A DNA stretch of 64,000 nucleotides from Siniperca chuatsi (taxonomy: Eukaryota; Chordata; Actinopteri; Centrarchiformes; Sinipercidae). The notes under the pieces were generated by a model. The model did no database searches, was not told where the DNA came from, and was given only the letters and a program-made list of their open reading frames with translations. Positions 33,505 to 44,999 of the stretch are shown here, one piece after another (the first letter of the stretch is position 1; every line of letters starts with the position of its first letter). The stretch is from the NCBI RefSeq assembly GCF_020085105.1, contig NC_058055.1, positions 28,247,372-28,311,371 on the forward strand, given 5' to 3'. The translations under genes and the position numbers were made by a program.

Positions 33505-36255
33505 CTAGAAGATGACCCTTGAAGACTTGGACTCATTTTCCATGTGCACCTCCCTTTCAACCTTCTCGGCCGCCTCCTGGTCTTCTTCTGCCACTCCCTC
33601 TTTTTTCAGGATTTTCAGCGGCCACCAGAGGGAGCCGCTCCGGCGGTCTCGGCGGATGGTGGGTTCTGCCGGCCAGCAGCAGGGGGCACCCTTATCCCCC
33701 GTCAGGAAGTAGAGGAGGGCGTTGAGCCAGGCGTTGCAGGAGGCCAGCGGCCGGGTGACCTTGTAGCAGATGGAGACGGTCTTCATGAGGTTGCAGCCAC
33801 CGAGCCGCCCCCACCGCAGGAGCAGGAACAGCGTCCGGGTCACGTGGAAAGGCAGGAAGCAGAGCGCAAACAGCAGTGTGATGGTTACGATGGTTTTAAT
33901 GGATTTCCGTCGCCTCCGGATGTAGTGCGAATACTGCGATCCGGAGAAGGAGACAGAGGTTCTCTCCTTGTCTCTAACTCCTTCTGTCACCCCGTCTCCC
34001 ACCGGACCATCCTCCCCGCCCTCTATCGAACTGGGAGGGGAGCGCAGGGTCTGAAATATCGTCCTGACCACTTGAGAGTAGCACCAAGCGATGATGACGA
34101 AGGGCACAAAGAAGCCCAGCAGGTGGAGGACGATGCCATATGGGACGTAGTCGGCAAACTCCTTATCGATGGCGTCGTCCCAGCAGTTCATGTATCCCTC
34201 CTTGCCCTCCAACTGAGATCCAGTACTGTTCCCGCCTTCCCTCGCCCCTCCAGGCTTGACAACCCCACCGCCTCCTCGCTGGACGTATCCTGTCTGGGCG
34301 AACCTGAAGATGGGGCAGGTGAGGATGAAGACCACTACCCACACCAACGCGCAGGTCCCCTTCACCACCCGCTTGCTCTCCAGAGTGATGGTCCTTATCG
34401 GATGGCAGATCCCCAGGTACCTGTGGACGGACAACCAGGGGTGAGTTTGAGTCCATCGCTTTAATCTCGTTCTTGTTTTAGTTTTAAAAAGTCTGAACAC
34501 TTGAGGACATAAACAGACTCTCAGGTGCTCAGTTGAGGGTTTTTTATTTCTAGCTCAGCATAGTCACACACATGGATGCATGTCCAAACTACAAAAAGAG
34601 GTATTTTTATCTGTGAGCAACAAACTGAATGTCCTAATCAGACTGAGATACAGTATCTTCAGTGTTTAAAAGAGTTTAAAACGGTTATCTTCTTCAGGTG
34701 TCCCACCGTTTCCTCTTGCCTCTATATTTTTTGATCAACATTTTCAACTTGCGAGTGAATTTGCGTCTGTTCACACCTACTCGTGTCTTTCCATGGGCTT
34801 GTTATGCAACTGTGCCACCTCTTCGCATCTTTTTAAGTTGAAGTTGTTTTTTTTGACGGATGGAAAAGCTGATGGAGCAAACTCAGAAGCAGCCTAGCGT
34901 TACTCATTTGTTTGCTGTATAAACCTGTTCTTCACTTACCAGCCCGAATCTTGACTTTCAGATTGATTACTGTTTTGTCAATAATGAGCTTCCATACCCA
35001 TAGTAGGTTTGTATGATCGAGTGAGGAAACAGTCCTGTAAACAGGTCGGAGAAGTCTCTGAAGTCAAACCCATCAGCTAACTTGGCCCTTTTCCAGACAT
35101 TTCACCAGCTTCTGGTTGGCTCAAAGGTCAGGAGAATCAGCTAGCATGCTACATTAGCCTCAGTAGCATGTGTTGTAGTACTACTTTACTGTAAGCAAGT
35201 CAAAGTTCAAATAGCACACGTAAGGAGCCGTCAAAAATTAACATTGCCAGGAAAATACATGGGCAGCAATTGTCTCAGAGTAGAGAGACACTGAGGTGAC
35301 CCCAGAAGTTCTGATATAATCTGCGGCTGACGGCTGCAACAGTTGGGATTTCAGCAAAACCGATAATCGTTAATCTTTATGCGCTCAACTCTTAATATTC
35401 ACATAACAGTAGTGGATGGATTTGCATTTATTTTGCAGATAGTTTCTGGAGATTAAAATTTGCACTACATTTGGATGGAAACCTGACTGTTGTAAACTGC
35501 ATAAGTGCTACAATGAAGACCTTCACAGATGTAGCAAGAGTCAGTAAGGGGGGGGCGGAGCTTAGCAAAGGGTCAATTTACCCAACAAAGTGAACCTCCC
35601 AAAATGGATAAATAAAGACGAAACAAAGCAGCATCTTATTTTTGCGACTGAAATTTAACCGCCAATGCAGAAGTCTGAAACGTGAAAGCAATGATTACAT
35701 CAGAGGAATCAGCTAAGAGCACCTGTCGTAACTTTATTCCCCATTGGGCTGCCGTGTTTCCGGGGCGTCCTACCTGTGCACGGAGATGCAGGTGAGGAAG
35801 AAGATGGAGCAGTAGAGGTTGAAGTAGAAGAGGAAGCGGACGAGGCGGCACATGAAGTCCCCGAACACCCAGTGGTCCCTCATCACGTAGCTCGCCACCA
35901 GGAAGGGCAGCGACAGGCCATACATCAGGTCGGTGGTGGCCAGGTTCACCATGTAGATCAGAGAGGTGTTCCAGCGTCGCCCGCCACCACAGCCGCCCCC
36001 ACCGCAGCAGCCGCCACCGCCGTGGTGGCGGCAGGAGCGCAGCAGCACCACCGAGTTGAGGGTGAGGCTGAAGAGGAAGGTCAGCGAGTAGCAGACGGGC
36101 AGGAAGACGTACTTGTAGGATTCGTCGATGCTGCAGGACGACGGAGGGAGGGACGAGGTGGGCGAGGTGCCAGAGGTGTTGGGATGGTTGCTCACCACTG
36201 CCGCCGCCGCCAAACCGATGATTGGAGTGATGTTGGAGGCTTGGCTCAATCCCAT
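33505..36255 (-). CDS. P2Y-type purinergic G-protein-coupled receptor (P2RY2/4-like)
   Basis: Predicted plasma-membrane receptor for extracellular nucleotides. Two exons join in phase: 36255-35774 and 34420-33505 (TAG), 465 residues. The intron (34421-35773) splits the arginine of the CISVHRY motif (the DRY equivalent, residues 156-162). Family marks are a disulphide cysteine in DFMCRLVRFLFYFNLYC, a second in YMNCWDD, TM6 FALCFLPFHVTRTL with the HxxR nucleotide contact, TM7 KVTRPLAS (381-388) and LLYFLTGDK. Sequons NIT and NTS lie in the N-terminus, NST in extracellular loop 2. Oddities are a first cytosolic loop expanded by Gly/Cys-rich sequence, a Gly-rich second extracellular loop, an acidic insertion in cytosolic loop 3 before YIRRRRKS, and a Lys/Glu-rich tail. 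P2RY2/4/6-like is as precise as I can be; ATG at 36255 is in ATCATGG context. Confidence 0.93.
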
Positions 36256-37074
36256 GATGAAGGCTATTTCTGGCTGAGCTGGATCGGTTCAGGTTCCTCT
36301 GGCATCATCTCAGCTCCTTCACCGGACTCAAGTCTTCTCACTCTCTGAGGTTTCCTTCATTTGTCCTTCCTCTGATCGATCGATCTATCTAATCTAATCT
36401 CGGTCGGACTGAAACCATGTCTCTGGTAAGAAGAAGGAGTTTCTGTGACAAAGGGGGGAAAGAAAACACACTGTCATTAGTTTGGAAAAGCTTGTTAAAT
36501 ACAGAATGTACCGCCGGCGATTTGCTGATGAAGACTATGTTTCGCTCAATTAGCCCCTCAATCATTAACGAAGCTTTCCGGAAACCTCTCTCCATTCATG
36601 TAGCCTTTCTGTGCGGCAGGTAGGTGGTTTGTTCCAGCTGTTGAAGCGTTTGGTTCAGGGTTTAAATTCGTGTTTTGGAACAACAGCGTCAAATAATGTC
36701 ACAACTGGTGCAGTTTGTGTTCAGACGTATTCACGGCTTCAACAAAACTGTGGCTCTTACCAAGTGTAAAAGATTGACTTATTAATGTCGCCAAACTGTT
36801 CCAGGCTGTTCAGAATCAGCTTTACTTCATATTTACGCCCTCCAACAAAATCGTACTGGATTTAGTAAATTGTGGACACATATAAAGACGTTATGTATAA
36901 GCAGTGAGGAGAAAGAGCTGCGGTAATAGACATCAAGAATACATGATTTGATTTAGGGGGAAGCCTGTGGACATTATACATTTATATTTAGTTAACAGTT
37001 TTATGATTTAACCCATTAATGGTCTCACCCAGTAAAATTGATTTTCTTTTAATTGACCACAACTGGTGTGGCTC

Positions 37075-37445
37075 TGTGGCTGTTAACGTCAGTCCGTCCT
37101 CCACTTTGTCCAGACTGAAACATCAGCAGCTGCTGGACTGTGATGAGACGTGCTTCATCGTTCATGCTCCCCTCAGGATGAACTGTAATAACTCTGCTGA
37201 TCCTCTGACTTTCCATCTAGCGCCACCATCAGGTCGACACGTTAACGCGTCCGACACTTTGGTTTCTGACCAAACACCTGCAGAGCTGATGGCGTTCCCA
37301 TCAGCCTCAGCTGCACTCTGCGTTTACTGCTAACTAGCTAATGTTAGCATGCTAACACGCTAAACTAATATGTTAAACATTATACCTGGTCAACATCAGC
37401 ATGCCTTGCTAGCATGCTAACATTAGCATTTAGCTCTAGCTCTTG
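37075..37445 (+). repeat. GTTAGCATGCTAACA-type repeat, copy 4
   Basis: Nearly identical to the 28715 copy over GAAACATCAGCAGCTGCTGG, GATGAGACGTGCTTCATCGT, TCTAGCGCCACCATCAGGTC and AATGTTAGCATGCTAACACG. Confidence 0.9.
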
Positions 37446-38995
37446 TTTAATTATGAGCCTCTGTCAGACTGAGATTTCCATTTACAGCAGAAGTGCCCGT
37501 TCACCAATCTGCACAGATTGTTTTCCATTAAAGTGAAATAAAAGATGAAAGAGATCAAAGAAAATTAACTATATAAGGCATTTCATTCTGAGAACAGAAG
37601 AAGATTTTTCGCACACAGAAATTCTGTTAGTAGATAATTTATTATTGTGCAAAGAACAATTTCAGAGCAAGCAAACAAAAATGTATTCTGTGCTCACTAA
37701 ATCTACTTTCTGTTATCCACATAAGCGCACAATAGTAATCTGAAGTTTGCCTGCACTCCAGCTCAACCTGAAGATTTAAAAAAATATATCCTCATTTGGG
37801 ATTTCGCTCTGTAGTTCTTGATTACTCATAAAACACCAGAAAAAAGTGAAAAATGTCCATAACTATTTCCCATAGTTTCCTTGTTCTGTCCAACCAGCAG
37901 TCCAAAACCCAAAGAGATTCAGTTTCCTGTCATAGAAAATGGAGAAAACTGGAGAGGTTGCAAATCAGCGAATCATTGGTTCTGCTTAAAAAACAAAATG
38001 ACTTAAATGATTACTCGATTATTATTCAGCTGTTTCAGCACTTCTGCTTTCGCACATCGAATAAGACATGAACGCGTCACAGCTGGACTTGTGCCTTTCG
38101 TCCAGTTAGACCAGTTTGAAGCATCTGACTTAAAACCCGGTTTCAGTCAAACAAGTGCGATCCGGATCAGAGGGAGTTGGGCCCTACCTGCGGCTGTCCT
38201 CCTCGTCCCGGCTGTCCTCTCGGCCCTCGTCTTGTCGGGTTTCTTCGGTGGAGTTGTGACTCAGAAGTGTCTGTTTCGGGGCCGAAGGGTCTCTCGGGGT
38301 TTCTCCCCTGACCTTCAGCTTCTCTGTAAATAATTGATCAGCATTCATTCAGTCAGAACTGCAGGAATGAAACCCAACACGGGGACTGCAGAGGAGGAGG
38401 AGGCGTCACAGTGCAGCTCCGAGCTGTTTTTCACAGGACGCGCTGGCTTTTTAGCAACCGAGGGTTAAAAACTTAAAAAATACACAAAGAGTCGAAGGCT
38501 TGACATCTTTAATATTTAAATTTAATTGCTGCTAAATATTTGGTGAATGAAGCTTTTAATTAATTGTAATTGATTTACTTCTGTATTGCTGTATTTGTGC
38601 CCTGATCGATGGCACATTAGCTTGATGCTAACTCTGCTGTAACAGTCCCTGCTATATAAAAACAAACTAAACCACGAAAACATGGAAAACGAAACTCACT
38701 GAAATAAATACATCAGCTGAGCAAGAATGACCAAATATCAGAAGTAGATATGTAGTGAACCATATCATTTACTTTTTTGAATCATCAATATTCTGACATG
38801 TACGGACCTTTAATCAATAACTGCTGTATGATACACGTCTGGCTAAATAAAGCTGCTTCTGTAAAGGTAATAAATCGCTCACCTGTTCTTCCAGAGGCTG
38901 CAGAAGCTTCTGCTTTCTCCTCCTCACTCCGCCTCTCCTCGTCCGAGGCTTTAATTAGAAAGCAGAGTGGATAACACGCCCCTCCTCCTCCTCCA

Positions 38996-39022
38996 GCATC
39001 ATCATCATCATCATCATCATCA
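38996..39022. repeat. (ATC)n microsatellite
   Basis: About nine ATC units. Confidence 0.95.
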
Positions 39023-40449
39023 GCTCTGATTCATTTGGTAAATACTGAGTTTGTCAGTGAACGCAGTCAAAGAGCTGCACCACAAAGCTCTGCTTGTGTG
39101 TTTGAACGTGCGAGGGCGCAATCAAACACGGCCACACAATTGGCGGTCAAGCAGCGCGCAGGTAGCAGAGGTGTGAATAAATACCTGCCGCAGAAGAAGA
39201 AAAGACGTCCTCCGTGTGACCGCTACAACACAGAACTGACCGAACTTTTCCAGGCGTCCGAATCGACGCCTGCATCTCGAATGTTGAGGGAACCAGACTT
39301 CCGTTAGCTACGTTAGCTAACATGTTAGCTGCACATTTTTACAACAAATCTTTACACGTTTCTAGTGTTTTTCTCATGAAAGGAAGTAGCTGACAGGACT
39401 AATGGTAGCTAACACACTTCATGTAGAGTCACCAACCCCAAGAAGCTAGCTTTAGCGTTAGCTCAGCGCTCACCAAAGCTTTGTTTTAGAACAACCAAGT
39501 TTTTATAAACTCTTAACGGTGGCTTTTGCGTAATACAGACATTAAAAGTTCTCTGCAGCTCTTCCTGAGGTTTCTTCCTCTTTATTTTTGCCCATGAAAT
39601 GTTTGCTGTGTGTTGTTTTTCCTTATCTGAACCGAGGTCAAGGACAGAGGCCGTCGTATGTCCTACAGATTGTAAAACCCATTCACACAAATTCATAATT
39701 TTGGAAATACATTTTCATGATTTTTACAATGTCGGCGCACTCTGTCGTGCTTCATCACTTCTCTAACCAGAACGTTACGGTGGCCGCCATCTTAAAACAA
39801 CACATGCGAATAGAAAAAACATCTTCATCAATTTGACAACACGCGCAGCATTTAGAAAACACGCTGCAAATCCAAAACGACAACTCGAGTGTTTCCAGAG
39901 GACGCTAAAAAGTTCATCCGTTCGTTGTTTCCGTTATTCCGTTTGAACCGTTTCTCCGCTTTGCGCAGTCCGATCTGCAGCTCGCGGGAGCAGCAGCTTC
40001 AAAGAAAAAGCTTGTAAAACATTTTCGAAACCGAAAATGAAGGTAAACGTGAAGGAGTTTGAAAAGAAATGTTGGAAAACTGCAGTTTAATCAGAGATAA
40101 TAACCAGGTTCATCAGTGGCGACAGACGGACTGCAGCCTGTAACGAACCAAGGACCAAGGATGATACAAGGGCCGACTTCGATAACTTCACGAGTCGCTA
40201 ACGACAACGAGCGAGTCCAAGCCGTGCTCTGGAAACACTTCCGTTTTCTAAATGCAACGCATGTGTTGTGAAATTTATGTTTTTTTAATTTGCAGTGTGT
40301 CTGCTCTTGTCGGCCGCCGTAGTAAATAGTCTTTGCATCAACGTGTATTCTCAATATCACCTGAATACTCTGCAAAGTAGCTTAATTTATGGTAAACGTA
40401 CGCTAGCTGACGTCATGGATGTATTAAGAAATGACCTACAATTGCCTAA

Positions 40450-40737
40450 GACGGTGTCGTCCCTCATTCGTCCAGGAGTGATCTATCGTAGAAAAGGTTT
40501 CAGTCGTCGTCGTCTGGACACTGTTTTCAGAATCAAGACGTTTCGGCTCCCATCCGGAAGTTATTCTCAGTTGTGAAAATGGTCTGGGAACTCAGAAAGC
40601 AACACAGAGTAGCTTAAATTTCTGAGTCCTCAGACCATTTTCACAATTGAGAATGACTTCCGGATGGGAGCCGAAACGTCTTGATTCTGAAAACAGCGTC
40701 CAGACGACTACGACTGAAACCTTTTCTACGATACAAT
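40450..40737. repeat. Long inverted repeat from Penelope-like termini
   Basis: The left arm (about 40486-40600) contains TCGTAGAAAAGGTTTCAGTC, AGAATCAAGACGTTTCGGCT and CCCATCCGGAAGT. The right arm (about 40618-40732) is its reverse complement with few mismatches, containing CTTCCGGATGGGAGCCGAAA and CGTCTTGATTCTGAAAACAG. The loop is short. The arm sequence equals the 3' flank of the GIY-YIG relic at 11930-12010, which ties it to the same family. No coding sequence. Confidence 0.8.
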
Positions 40738-40859
40738 TGGCTGATTATAATCGACTAGTCGGCTGACTTCCTGCTGACTCCCCGCACATGAACTGAACCG
40801 AAGTCATTTAGTAACGACTTTACTGTCACACTTTAAGTGCATTCAGCTGATAATACTTC

Positions 40860-43250
40860 ATACTTTTACTTATTAAGGTTTTGAATGCAGGACTTTTACT
40901 TGCAGTGGAGTATTTTCAGTGGTGTTAGTACTGAAGGGAAACAAACTGTAGAGCTTCATTTGTTGAGCATTTTTCTGATTATACTGAAAACGCAAAACAC
41001 TGTAGCAATAAAGAGGACGCCAAAATACCACAGACCGTCAAAATATATTTCAGAATTAATGTTTACATTTTCAAATGCATTTGTAAATTATTGTATTTAC
41101 ATTTTAAAATACATCTCTAAATACCCTTAAAGTCACAAAGAAATTAAAAACAATGTGTTCACTCCGTCAGATAGTTTTCAGGACCAAAATAAGCACAAAT
41201 CATTAAAAACATTACAATTCTCCCTCACTGTGTTACATCCCGCTTTGTTACTTTGACACTCTTAAAACGCCATTTCAGTGTGACTTTAAATATATATATG
41301 TATGTGAATAAAAAAGTAATAAAGACACATTTCCTTTACAGTACATTGCCTTCCATTCAGTTCCTCATCACAGATCCATGAGAGAGAATGTGGAAATATC
41401 AAAATATCATTTCTTCGTAAGGCACTACAGGACATCACTATAGTGGTTTTAAAAAGGCCACATTTTAAATCGTGTAAGTATCCTTGGCTAGTGTATAAAC
41501 CGAAGTCAAAGGAAAAACGTCACATCCTTAAAAAAAGTTCAGGAAGTTAGAAAAACAGCGTGATGTTTGGGTGGCGGCAGAAACATCGAGTTAAAAGTGG
41601 AAAAATCAGAACAAGGCGGCAATATTTCCTGCGCGTCATCACATATACTTGGCTATACTGAGTGCTTTATTCCCTTTTAATTTCTTACCAGTAAACAATA
41701 ATGTAATCACTGACTGTACCTGAAGTGTTCAGCATCAGTTAAAGAGGGATGCCACCAAAAGTAAAACAACATGCATTTAGGTAATATTACAAAGTAATCT
41801 AATATTATAAATTGTAAAATGATTTTAAAAATACAACTCGCTGACCGTAATTGCTTTTAAACTTCTAAAACAAATGGACGAGCCTTGTTTTTCTGTCTGA
41901 CTGTCTGAGAAATGTACTTTTGCTCAGTAATGATACCAAGATATCAAAATTCAAAATTAATGTGTGTGTATATCTTTTTTTGCTACACATTTTGGTGAAA
42001 TTCCTCTTTTGTTTTTTTTAAGCAAAATAACAAAATATAACAACCAAAACATCAATGTATCAGTTAAGTTAAGCTCGTCTTGCTACACATGCTGTATGAG
42101 TGTAATGTTCCCTCGTTATAATAACAGCAAAAGTAAGAAACACAATAAAACTTAAATAAGATAAGTTAGAATCCCTCATTCGCATCTAAATGTGTGGATT
42201 TACATTCGCGGTCCAGAAGAAGCCAAATCCTTCTTTTGTCTCACTTTTGTCACAAAAGGAAATTGAGTTTGTAGGAAATTAAGTTCACACGATGTGGACT
42301 TTTCTATTTCGTGATCAGGCTTAAAGAAAAACAAGTTACATCTGGAGGATTTCTGAATATGAGCTCTGTATAAAATTGGAGCCTAAAAAAACGTTTCATT
42401 CAGTTGCGGTTAAATCTGAAAGTGCTGTGGCGATCAAAGTGCTCGGCCGGTTCGACTTCCACGAGTGAACCTGCTGCTGAAACATCCCGCTCGTATTTCT
42501 ATCAGCAAAGACAAAAAATGCTCCGCCACTTAAAGTTCAGAGCAGGAGTTAAAACTAGATCGTTTTGGACGCAAAAGAGCAAACGTAAGGCGCTCATGAA
42601 GACCTGCCAGCATTGTTTTCTAAATCCGTCTCGTGGACGAGCCGTGTAGCTCGTAAAGGCTTTCACCACATTGTTCCTGCATTCCTCAAGTTTTCTTTTT
42701 TTTGTACGTGATCGAAGGCGTTTGTTTCTTCGGTGCATCTAAAAGCCTGTTTGTGTGGAAGCGATAAAGGATTCTTAGGAACTGGAGACTGAGACAGATA
42801 ACGTGTCCGGGTATTTCACGACCATCGTCTCACCAACGCCAGACAGCATCAGGTTTTCTGATTGCCATGAAAACCCGGCTTGAAAACTCAGTTCTTCTTC
42901 TGTCACATTAAATATTTACAACAGTTGAAGTTTGGAAAAAACTGATCTGATGTGCTTCTTCGGGACTGTGCGGGCGCAGCCAGCAGATTCTGATCTGTTG
43001 CCGAAAGTCTTGACTAACGTGACATCGCCTTTTTCAAACCGCCCACACGGACAAAACAACGCTGGCAGAACTCTCTCGTGTGAAATAACCAAAACTGCTT
43101 TAACTTTGGCAGGAAATAGCGTGTTCCTGCACGATCACATTGTTTTCAGTAAAAAGCTGATTGGGAAAATAGGTTCTCGGTTTTCAGGGGCGTTAAGATT
43201 TACCCTTCACACGCCGCTGCCGTTTAAAACTCGATTGTTGTTCTGTGATT
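40860..43250. other. AT-rich, CpG-poor stretch without recognised genes
   Basis: No plausible exon on either strand and no clear repeat boundary. Several AATAAA hexamers occur on the plus strand (for example near 41310 and 42145), as expected in AT-rich DNA. Confidence 0.4.
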
Positions 43251-43329
43251 GTTTTTTTTTTTTGTTTTTTTTGTGTGTTTAATACATTACGTCGGCCCAA
43301 CACGTCTTCAAGATGCTGATTGTGCACAT

Positions 43330-43850
43330 TCTGGTTCAGTTAGCATTTTGGAACCATCCATCCATTTTCGGCCTGTTATCCGGGGTCGGATTGCGGCGGC
43401 GGCGGCAGTCCCAGCAACGTTTTCCAGCTCCTCCTGGAGGATCCCAAGCCAGATGACATACATAATCTCTCCTGCGTGTCCTGGGTCCACCCCGGGGTTT
43501 CCTAGCACTTGGACGTGCCCGGAAAACCTCCAAAGGAAGGCGTCCAGGAGGATCCCGATCAGATGCTCCTCGCCTTCTCTCTGAGGCGGAGCCCAGACAC
43601 CCGACAGAGGAAACTCATTTTGGCCGCTTGTATCCGCGATCTCCTTCTTTACCCAAAGCTCACAACCACAGGCGAGGGTTGGAACGTAGATCGACGGGTA
43701 AATCGAAAGCTTCGCCTTTTGGCTCGGCTCCCTCTGGACCACAACGGTCGAGTACAACGTCTTCGTTACTGCTGACGCCGCACCGATCCGCATGTCGCTC
43801 CATTTTACCCTCAGACCCCGAGATACTTGAACTGGAGGGAGCAAACCACC
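43330..43850 (-). mobile_element. LINE reverse-transcriptase C-terminal fragment (RTE/Rex-like)
   Basis: On the minus strand an open stretch reads YSTVVVQREPSQKAKLSIYP, SIYVPTLACGCELWV, then APPQREGEEHLIG, FSGHVQVLGNPGVDPG and GEIMYVIWLGILQEELENVA. This is the end of a common fish LINE open frame, followed by its GGTCGGATTGCGG/CCATCCATCCATTTTCGG-type 3' tail. The reverse transcriptase core is missing. Dead fragment. Confidence 0.8.
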
Positions 43851-44144
43851 ATTTTCCGGCAGAGAACATTGACCTCAGGCTTGAAGATGCTGACTCCAAG
43901 TCATGCTGAACCAGTGCTGCTAATTTTTGACCTTGACCGTCACGCATCTTGGGCAGATCGAACAACAATCTGATATCAAAAAAGCTGCATGTCTGAAAGA
44001 GGCTTCTGTGAAGTAAACTGACTGATTCAACACCACATTTTGTCCCCGTCATTCACACACCTGCTAATAATCCATGCATGAAAAGTGACTGTAAGAACTG
44101 GCCGCCCAATCTAACCCATCGTTTTTAGTGTATGTAAATTTCTT

Positions 44145-44850
44145 ATGTATACTGGTGTCACCACCCTGGTGGCACCAGAGAGGACGGATTCATTTCTGAG
44201 GAAGAAGGCTTCCCTCCTGACCGTCCTCCATCAAATCACGACCACTTCTTCTCCTTCCGTTCTGAGCCTCTGCCTTCATTTCCAGGTACAATACAACTCA
44301 AACTGGACCCCAAACTTGACAACACAGATCCTGAGTAGCTCAACAGGTAGACCAAAGCACTAAGTGAATTAAATGGCTGAGTGCAGTTTAGAAGAAATTC
44401 TGACAAAATCCAAGCGGCGTGTTGCGTCTGTCTTTCTTGTTGATGTTTTACAGGCCTCGTAGACCCGGCTGGTTCAACACTGCCCTCGCCAGCCAGAAGA
44501 CTGGAGACGTTGACGTACGGATTTGGCTTCCCAACAATCCAACGGAAGTCTTTGCTCCTTTGTTTATTTGAAACAGTGACTTTCTGTCTGTTCGAAATAG
44601 ACTTCTCGTCGATTCATATCAACCTGCTGTCACGTACCAACTCGTATATGAACTTTCCTTTGGACGTGTGTTGCAGTCTCATCCTGTCTACGACATTAAC
44701 TGCTGTTAGTTTCAAGTTTTGTCATTTGCCGTCAATCTGGTAGTCGGAGCGATGCCATGCGGTGATTAAATTTCACTTTAACCTGACCGTCCAGTCGTGT
44801 CTCCCTCTTTGTTGCCTTGAATGCTAGGGATTTGTCAGTTTCAATAAATT
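44145..44850 (+). other. Weak exon-like sequence and plus-strand poly(A) signal, unassigned
   Basis: A pyrimidine tract and AG (TTCATTTCCAG near 44284) precede a short open stretch. A second acceptor-like TGTTTTACAG near 44454 precedes a frame reading RPGWFNTALASQKTGDVDVR followed by a stop, with AATAAA near 44845. No protein family was recognised and the phases do not force one solution. It may be chance or 3' UTR of the neighbouring gene. Confidence 0.15.
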
Positions 44851-44999
44851 AGCAGGTCAGCTAACGTTTTGTTGAAGTAAATGTCTCCTGGGCTGACATG
44901 GACGAGCAGCCCGACCTGGTCCTGGAGTGGCCAAATGTTTACATTGGTGTGGGGGAAACTTGTTTGTTTGTGTGGACCGTCCAGTCTGTGGTCCTGGTG

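Larger units (their letters stand above)
36256..44999. other. Long gene-poor region between the P2Y receptor and SCHIP1-like genes
   Basis: Includes the receptor's 5' flank, a GTTAGC-type repeat, an (ATC)n microsatellite, a Penelope-like hairpin, an AT-rich stretch of about 2.3 kb (40860-43250) and a LINE fragment. Both flanking genes are on the minus strand. Part of 40.9-45.0 kb may be 3' UTR of the SCHIP1-like gene, but this cannot be shown. Confidence 0.5.

Noticed and set aside
33544-34464. 306-codon plus-strand open frame
   Set aside because: Antisense shadow of the P2Y receptor's second exon. The minus strand carries unmistakable GPCR motifs in phase with exon 1.
35776-36348. 190-codon plus-strand open frame rich in Glu, Val and Ala
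   Set aside because: Antisense to P2Y exon 1. Low-complexity residues arise from reverse reading of GC-rich codons.
43308-43844. 178-codon minus-strand frame as a possible host gene
   Set aside because: The text QREPSQKAKLSIYPSIYVPT and the following GHVQVLG/GEIMYVIW region are the end of a fish LINE open frame.
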